A stretch of 64,000 bases of DNA from assembly GCA_021414005.1 (NCBI GenBank), contig JAIOPH010000004.1, positions 124,001-188,000 of the forward strand, in the 5' to 3' direction. The number at the start of each line of letters is the position of its first letter. Positions within the stretch are counted from its first letter, which is position 1. The translations under genes were made by a program, and so were the position numbers. Source of the stretch: Chthoniobacter sp. (GTDB lineage Bacteria > Verrucomicrobiota > Verrucomicrobiia > Chthoniobacterales > Chthoniobacteraceae). Positions 62,101 to 64,000 of the stretch are shown one piece after another. Below the pieces are notes generated by a model, which did no database searches, had not been told where the DNA came from, and saw only the letters and a program-made list of their open reading frames with translations.

Positions 62101-64000
62101 CTCTGATTCCCGGCAGCGGCACGGATCTCTTCTTCGACAACCTCGGCTACGTGACTGGCTCCAACTCCATGACGCTCGGTGCGGATATGAGCATCAAGAG
62201 CCTGACTATGGCGGGGGCCAATGAGACAGCGGTCATCAACGCCGATGGCTACAAGCTGACGATCGGCAGCGGCGGCATCACCTCGGGTCTCACGACCACC
62301 GCCTTGAACGTGGGTATCAACATTTATGCCGACGTGACTTTGGGTGCGGCCCAGACGTGGACCGAGAACAGCACCAACGGCAACCACATTCAGATTTTCG
62401 GGAACGTCAATACCGCCGGCAACACGCTGACCACCAATGCAGCGGGCCAGGCGCTCACTATCTTCGGCGCGATCAGCGGCGGCGGCGGGCTGACCAAGAC
62501 CGGCGGCAGCAATGTCAACCTGTATGGCACCAACACCTACACCGGCGCGACCACGCTCAATCAATCCTACTACCAGCTTGCCGGGCAAAGCGGTGCGATC
62601 ACGCAGTCCTCGGGCATCACGTTCAATCAGGGCCAGTTGCAGCTCACCAGCGGCAATGCCAATGAAAGCTTCGTGGACCGCCTCGGCGACAGCATCCCGC
62701 TGACCAGCTACGGCGGTGTGCTCTACTTCAACAACAGCGCGAACAGCAACACCAACTATGCCGAAACCGTCGGCGCGGTGACCACGAACCTCGGCCAGTT
62801 CGACGTGTATGAGCAGCAGAACTCCAACGGAGTGGCCAACAACAGCCAGGTGCTGACCCTCAGCGGGCTGACCCACAACGCAACTAGTGTTATCACCTTC
62901 TCCGCCTCTACCACCCAGCCCAACACGACCACGAACGTGATCAAGGTCACCGGTGCCACGGCCACCCCTGCGGGCCAAATCATCGGCGGCTGGGCCACGA
63001 CGGGAACCGACAATGGCGGCCAGAGGGACTTCGCCGTGTATGACGCCTCGGGCCGGGTCCTCCCGGCCGGCATCGCCGGGTCGGTGGAAACCACCTGGAC
63101 GAATGCATCCAACGCCTACACCACTGGCACCGTCGAGTTTGGCGGCGGCAGCGGCAACGCCACCCTCACCGGCACCCGCACCATCGCGGGCCTGCGCGAC
63201 GTCGGCAGCAACGATACGCTGACGATGAACCAGTTCAACCTCGAGACCAACGCCCTGCTGGCCGACAGCAATGGCAACTGGAGCATCAACGCGACCTCGG
63301 GCGTTATCCGCCAGAACGGCACGGCGGCGGCTAATCTTTATGTGATGAACACCTTCGGCGGCATCATCTTCAACGTGCCGGTCCAGAACAACACCGGCGC
63401 ATTGACCCTCGTCAAGAGCGGCTCCCAGCCCCTCTATCTGCAAGGCACCGGTGCCAATACCTATAGCGGCGGACTGGTGCTCAACTCCGGCACGACGTAT
63501 TTCAACAGCGTGACTGCGGGGGGCTCCGGAACCATCAGCTTCAATGGCGGCTCTATTGACCAGAGCGTGCAGACCCAAATTCACAACATCAACAATAACG
63601 CGATCACGATCAATGCCGACTTCACCTATGGCGGCAGCCAGACCTTGCTCGATCTCGGCACCGGCGCGATCACCCTGGGCACCAACCCCGGCACCACCCG
63701 CACAATCTACGTCAACGGCAATATGCTGCAACTCGGCGGCGCGATTGCGAATGGCACGACGGCCAACTCGCTGACCAAGAGCAACGGTGGCACCCTGATC
63801 CTCAACGGCAGCAACACCTACACCGGTGCGACCGCTGTTAACCAGGGCACCCTGTGGCTGACTGGCTCCAACAGCTATGCGGGTGGCACGACAATTGGCA
63901 GTGCCGTCAACAACACCACCGGCACCCTCATTGCCCGCAATGCGGGCGCTCTCGGCAGCGGCAATGTGAGTGTGGCGACGAACTCGGCCCTGATCTATCA
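50196..64000 (+). CDS. Second giant autotransporter-associated repeat protein, 3' end beyond window
   Basis: From the ATG at 50196 the frame is open to the window end, about 4600 codons, with no stop found when I read it through. The N-terminus repeats the design of the first giant protein: a basic leader of some 45 residues and RRILSGGIAAVCAVAILGGS. The passenger is the same beta-helix repeat type (GTLILNGSNTYTGATAVNQG, NLVLSGANIYTGGTNL). It is organised in large modules, each opened by a Trp-containing cap (YWDTNG, FWKGGL, YWRGNL, YWRGGL) and later carrying YAETVG, then GPWATVG, RDYAVYDASGN and ALRDMGSN blocks. Whether it ends in PEP-CTERM or a barrel cannot be seen. It is likely a surface adhesin paralogous to its neighbour. 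Confidence 0.92.
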   Translation, partial: MKTFRKNLPANSAATKNTTAMKNRKPSQAVPRQISRRILSGGIAAVCAVAILGGSSARAATLYWDTNGTTLGSGGATGTWGTSTFWSTDLLGLSVTTGTVPTSADDAIFSVGTNGTGGTITISGTQVASSIVMDDNVALTFSGGTSLTIGGTGAYSGIFVANGDNSANNLSTALILGANSTIQNGGTGTLTISGGITGTADLVLANNNTTASGVTISGTSLNNTGAVTNFGFGSGQTLISAVIGTNVTSLTQNSTTSALSLTAANTYTGATNLNSGTMTLSGATATINASTALNFNGGTLTLTNTSTAEGGVDRVGAVTITSNGGTLNYNNTVSGQTYAETVGTLALVAGQFNTVLSTNMAAGSQTLTFGGLTHTGSTNTSTATFSSGTALNATTNMVKVAGATATGAGQIIGPWATTGTSAGVQTDYAIYDGSTNIVPRANAADEAENTWAANAFNMTTGKTLTGTRTITAIRNSSGNNDALSLAQSNLETFGILKGGGNTLTISGTSGVLRQNGTAAAPVYVTTGAGNITISANIADNTGALTLVKAGSGGNLILSGLNSYTGGLVINQGEVRLGATNSLFTTALGTGTTVINTGTIDPNNTTLFNQTNNALTINGDFTANSQGSSNFYFGTGAVSLGTTTGMTRTISVNNGLFTLGGVVSNGAGSNSITKAGGGNLVLSGANIYTGGTNLFAGNLMLGGGNVGSVGAITSSPIGTGALVFRGGGISSDSLAARTILNPVSFNPSANATNHTFGSNTNNAIGALTFSAPVDLGLGAQTLTLNSNVQFDGVISSPSASLVKTGVGMLTLNAAETYGGNTSIAQGTLRLGASGALPAGTNVSVAGTVANQTAVLDLNGISATIGTLSLSSAITVAGSAANPNATGSSLVTIGNGTLTLGGDLTYAATNNPFASTIASGASGALALGAASRNFTVANSTTAQSTPDLIVSANITGGAAVNLTLNGAGTVLFAGNNSYQGSTILNAAGSTLILTGNNTTIGATTITNGTVIARSANALGGSGNTAGVSVATGRNFTYNATTDAQLAIGGALAITGGSTFIGTSIGNTGTSSRINVTGDATISNASHTVNIYGVPGVSHNIGLTTLISGAGGGSSLAPATVPTLGTVFNNTDFTINATAGDGGTQPFTRTATDLKVTTVTATALSGNVFWKGGLAGNTGTWAASNGTTQSNWMVTDTVNQPLTPGATTDLVFSTATSPGTMAGMSLGSDMSVRSITVNNAATAFGLSADPYTLTITPSDSTKGIALNNALAASPSISALLSVGAAQTWTNISGQTFSVNNNVNTGSSALTISGQSGTTILGTISGSGSITKNSNSTLILNGYNTFSGGITVNQGEVQFGNPNAFGTGTLTLNRTAVINSNFANLINANNNAITINGDFTSTGSQAMNLGTGTVSLGTSAGLVRTLTVNTNQLTLNGIVSNGTTATGIVKTGNNTLLLGGASTYTGQTIVNQGTIKLGTSNAILSGNAVTVSGNAGNAATLDLNGFNQTLGSLTMSGTGNGANTSASNVINSNVASPSTLTLTGGATAFTYNFGNGGFNPAVATISVNTVNLNGGATFNIMDSNPNPDVNITGIVQNGDLTKINSGQLALQGVNTYAGATNIYGGQVQVSGNLGTINQSSGIAISNGGSLLLTNGTQQTGVNRVKDTAGITSYGGNLQFNNTSSAGVVYAETVGALDLKAGQFDVILNTDMTGGSGNAQTLTLGGLTRTGTNTSVVTFSATTTNPNTTTNIIKVSGATGAGAGQNLPGGVILGPWATVGNGNNSQRDYAVYDASGNVIAANITGTAETTWTDAANAYTLGTTENGGGGDATLTGNRTMMALRDMGSNANLTLNNFNLRTNGLMYDGNGNWSINTTSGTISTSTVGAASLYISPGFQGGIFNNTPIVDNGGALTLVKSGYQNLYLRATNSYTGGTVINAGTLFVGQNFTTSYLGTGTVTFAGGAIDNDGANGQVFSNAVTFNGAGTYGAGNNLNMGFTGAVSLGTAPGVFRSIGVSNSANLNLSGVISNGTTVFSIEKVGSGNLVLSNQNLYTGDTIITGGNIQLAAGNVGSVGSITSTPIGTGRLVFNGSGAGSGGISSNGSTARTIINPVVFTGNATLGNPTNQVGGSTATGKVTLAAGIDLGFAPRTINVNSDVEFSGLVTGTGGAVGGGITKAGAGTLTLTNAGNNYDGPTSVVQGILKPTVAGALPALTNVTVTASLAQGGLSVLDLSSLSGSTNIGTLQMGGYGNSFTSGGNTLWVNGGNTNPSTRGQSLVSTGAGTLVLGGDLTFLNSANSNTATITGNLNLGTLNLVQTGLGITRSFAINDSTNAGVDMEIKAVIANSTATVNGNTVGIGINKTGAGLLLLSANNAYTGQTILNGGQLWLTGNNAITTTSGSGNGLFTLTSGTLVARSANALGGVNNTGGVTMATQQTLNYNALADGKLFIGGNLAITGGTTTIIGGTIGTTAGAVGTSSSQIDVTGAATVNAAGVKVNVFGTSFSGGAGTYTLIHGGAGSTLSTGTGWGINFVYNNTNFTVAAPVVTATDVTVTTTAATALTSAYWRGNLIGATQVWAASTGVSGGTSNWATSVGGTRQEIVPGSTTDVFIAGPIGGAVALQAPNAMTLGSDMSIKSLTVNDYLNDNPALNADGYTLTIGTGGINLLALKQNQTFSINPNITLNGSQTWLNNSPLVNISGTNYQNNTLTVNGNVDLGANALTLNYIAGQGFNINGNISNTGTLVKTGASTVNISGTNTFSGGITVNQGSLQFGNPYALGTGTLALAGGNIDSSFGNLINFNNNAVTVNADFRFNGSQNFNLGTGAISLGTTPGASRTIYADNNQFTLAGIISNGTTAKEVVKAGNGTLVLAAANAYTGATTIIQGTLKLGVANGIPLNSTLTLAGYANNTSTLDLNGFNFSTNNLTMSAMPQGNNQGASNLIDSNPGTNVLTLTGGANALNYYAAPNGFQPGAATISVAKLDLNGGATFNVQDSGPNPDVNITSVVQNGAVTKNFGGQLQFQGANTYTGATNIYGGQITVSGDLGTINQSASIAISNGGSLLLTNGNNAAQIAINRVGNSAGIAAYGGNLQFNNTAAIGANYAETVGTLTLNSGQFDVILNTDQTSATNTQTLTLAGLSRTGATNSSVITFSATTTNPNATTNIIKVSGATGPGAGQNLPGGVIIGPWATVGNANNSQRDYAVYDASGNVIAANITGSAETTWTNAARAYTLGTTENGGGGDATLTGNRTMMALRDMGSNANLNLSTFNLRTDGLIYDGNGNWTISTGGGNLSTATAGAANLYVSPGFQGNIFNNANIVDNGGALTLVKSGYQNLYLRGSTNAFTGGVVLNAGTLFINGATGLGTAGVGTLFANGGSLDNDNVQLPTFSNAVVINSGFTYGASSNFNLTLSGTVSLGTAPGTIRQIGVNNSAALILTNVISTPGSANSIEKTGSGNLTLTAQNTYAGDTIISAGAVQLGANATGSVGAVTSGPTGVGRIVLNGGALVSDTTARTIINPVAITGNSTFGSGSGGGKITISSPVDLGFAPRLVSTSGDLQIDGLISGLGGANGGGIVKGGAGTLLITNPNNTNDRYDGVTAVMGGTLRPTVAGAIPTGTNLTVSNNLQYSTATFDLNNLNLTIGTLTMGSVNNNTMPINSTSNTYALVTTGTGTLTLGGDVNYINQNNAYTSTVSGKLELGTANLNQLSTGAARNFGIADSSQTGEDMNISAVITGSGVGINKSGSGTLVLSAASNTFTGPMTVTAGTLSLKAAGVYAGATNVSGTGSTLLVRNATALNGAGNNVTMGVGTNLTYVPTANAQMTIGGSLSITGGTSTTIGTAIGSSLTGAAINVTGAASISNAAHIISIRSIDGITTGATGTYTLITGGAGSSLNPVTTPTLGVVYNNTNFTVGALARPDAQNITVAITNAAPITTAYWRGGLAAIGGITVNNVMSASNGSTASNWALATSPAAVQALIPGSGTDLFFDNLGYVTGSNSMTLGADMSIKSLTMAGANETAVINADGYKLTIGSGGITSGLTTTALNVGINIYADVTLGAAQTWTENSTNGNHIQIFGNVNTAGNTLTTNAAGQALTIFGAISGGGGLTKTGGSNVNLYGTNTYTGATTLNQSYYQLAGQSGAITQSSGITFNQGQLQLTSGNANESFVDRLGDSIPLTSYGGVLYFNNSANSNTNYAETVGAVTTNLGQFDVYEQQNSNGVANNSQVLTLSGLTHNATSVITFSASTTQPNTTTNVIKVTGATATPAGQIIGGWATTGTDNGGQRDFAVYDASGRVLPAGIAGSVETTWTNASNAYTTGTVEFGGGSGNATLTGTRTIAGLRDVGSNDTLTMNQFNLETNALLADSNGNWSINATSGVIRQNGTAAANLYVMNTFGGIIFNVPVQNNTGALTLVKSGSQPLYLQGTGANTYSGGLVLNSGTTYFNSVTAGGSGTISFNGGSIDQSVQTQIHNINNNAITINADFTYGGSQTLLDLGTGAITLGTNPGTTRTIYVNGNMLQLGGAIANGTTANSLTKSNGGTLILNGSNTYTGATAVNQGTLWLTGSNSYAGGTTIGSAVNNTTGTLIARNAGALGSGNVSVATNSALIY
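50382..53690 (+). repeat. Macro-module 1 of the second giant protein
   Basis: This opens at YWDTNGTTLGSGG and runs to just before FWKGG. It contains TYAETVG at 51207, IIGPWATTG, TDYAIYDGS, AIRNSSGNNDAL, then helix repeats and NALGGSGN/NVTGDATISNAS-type segments before the next cap. Confidence 0.7.
53691..57869 (+). repeat. Macro-module 2 of the second giant protein
   Basis: This opens at FWKGGLAGNTGTWAASNG, with PGATTDLVF and LGSDMSVRSITVNN in the cap. YAETVG is at 55248, followed by GPWATVGNGNNSQRDYAVYD and ALRDMGSNANL. It ends with VNVFGTSFSGGAGTYTLIHG-type sequence before the next cap. Confidence 0.75.
55542..55740 (+). repeat. Near-identical segment, copy in module 2
   Basis: This codes for RDYAVYDASGNVIAANITG through TENGGGGDATLTGNRTMMAL to DMGSNANL. 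The DNA is almost identical to 59773-59970, with only scattered single-base differences. Confidence 0.85.
57870..61982 (+). repeat. Macro-module 3 of the second giant protein
   Basis: This opens at YWRGNLIGATQVWAAS, with PGSTTDVFIAG and LGSDMSIKSLTVND in the cap. YAETVG is at 59481, followed by GPWATVGNANNSQRDYAVYD. Segment order equals module 2 throughout, and the length is nearly the same. Confidence 0.75.
59773..59970 (+). repeat. Near-identical segment, copy in module 3
   Basis: This matches 55542-55740 closely at the DNA level, including third codon positions, while neighbouring repeat sequence is more divergent. Confidence 0.85.
61983..64000 (+). repeat. Macro-module 4 of the second giant protein, incomplete
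   Basis: This opens at YWRGGLAAIGGITVNN, with PGSGTDLFFDN and LGADMSIKSLTMAG in the cap. YAETVG is at 62757, followed by IIGGWATTGTDNGGQRDFAV and GLRDVGSNDTL. The window ends inside the helix repeats. Confidence 0.7.

Overview
The window looks like a chromosomal segment of a GC-rich member of the Verrucomicrobiota. The strongest clues are two giant secreted proteins built from autotransporter-associated beta-strand repeats (one ending in a PEP-CTERM sorting signal), a planctomycete/verrucomicrobial style of secreted enzymes (PQQ-like propeller, sulfatase, sialate O-acetylesterase), a kinase-like/FGE-like fusion, and an exopolysaccharide locus. This assignment is inferred from gene content only. 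I saw no rRNA, tRNA or CRISPR array.

Layout. 1-2.9 kb: two convergent flavin-dependent tryptophan-halogenase-like genes, the first cut by the window edge. 3.0-3.9 kb: a decayed IS3-family element ending directly against the tex stop codon. 3.9-10.5 kb: housekeeping genes (tex, pyruvate kinase, a GspG-like pseudopilin, an Fpg/MutM-type glycosylase with a GTG start) and a secreted PQQ-like propeller. 10.5-14.4 kb: a partly decaying secreted-hydrolase group, with a sulfatase broken by a frameshift and a lost C-terminus, an amidohydrolase broken by one in-frame TAG, and an apparently intact sialate O-acetylesterase.

14.5-23.5 kb: an unrecognised secreted protein, a pseudokinase/coiled-coil/FGE-like membrane protein, and an exopolysaccharide export set (outer-membrane barrel, Wza-like protein, Wzc-like BY-kinase). 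23.6-26.8 kb, mostly minus strand: galE, a 3D-domain lipoprotein, a small membrane-anchored protein, a DUF971 protein and a YggS-type PLP protein. 26.9-31.6 kb: a LysR regulator, MTA phosphorylase, polysaccharide deacetylase, rhodanese and NagZ-type hexosaminidase. 31.6-34.2 kb: a two-gene exopolysaccharide initiation unit (family-4 glycosyltransferase and polyprenyl glycosylphosphotransferase). 34.7-35.3 kb: a chagasin-like lipoprotein.

35.7-64.0 kb, nearly half the window, holds two consecutive giant genes in the same direction. The first is complete (4718 aa, PEP-CTERM). The second is open for about 4600 codons and runs off the end. They share an N-terminal export signal and a 39-bp upstream block (34 of 39 positions identical) that ends on a candidate -35 box, so they look like paralogues under common control. 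The second is made of large repeating modules of roughly 1.1-1.4 thousand residues, two of which contain nearly identical stretches of about 200 bp. PEP-CTERM proteins are known to be linked with exosortase and exopolysaccharide systems, so the export and initiation genes here may belong to the same surface programme. No exosortase gene is present in the window.
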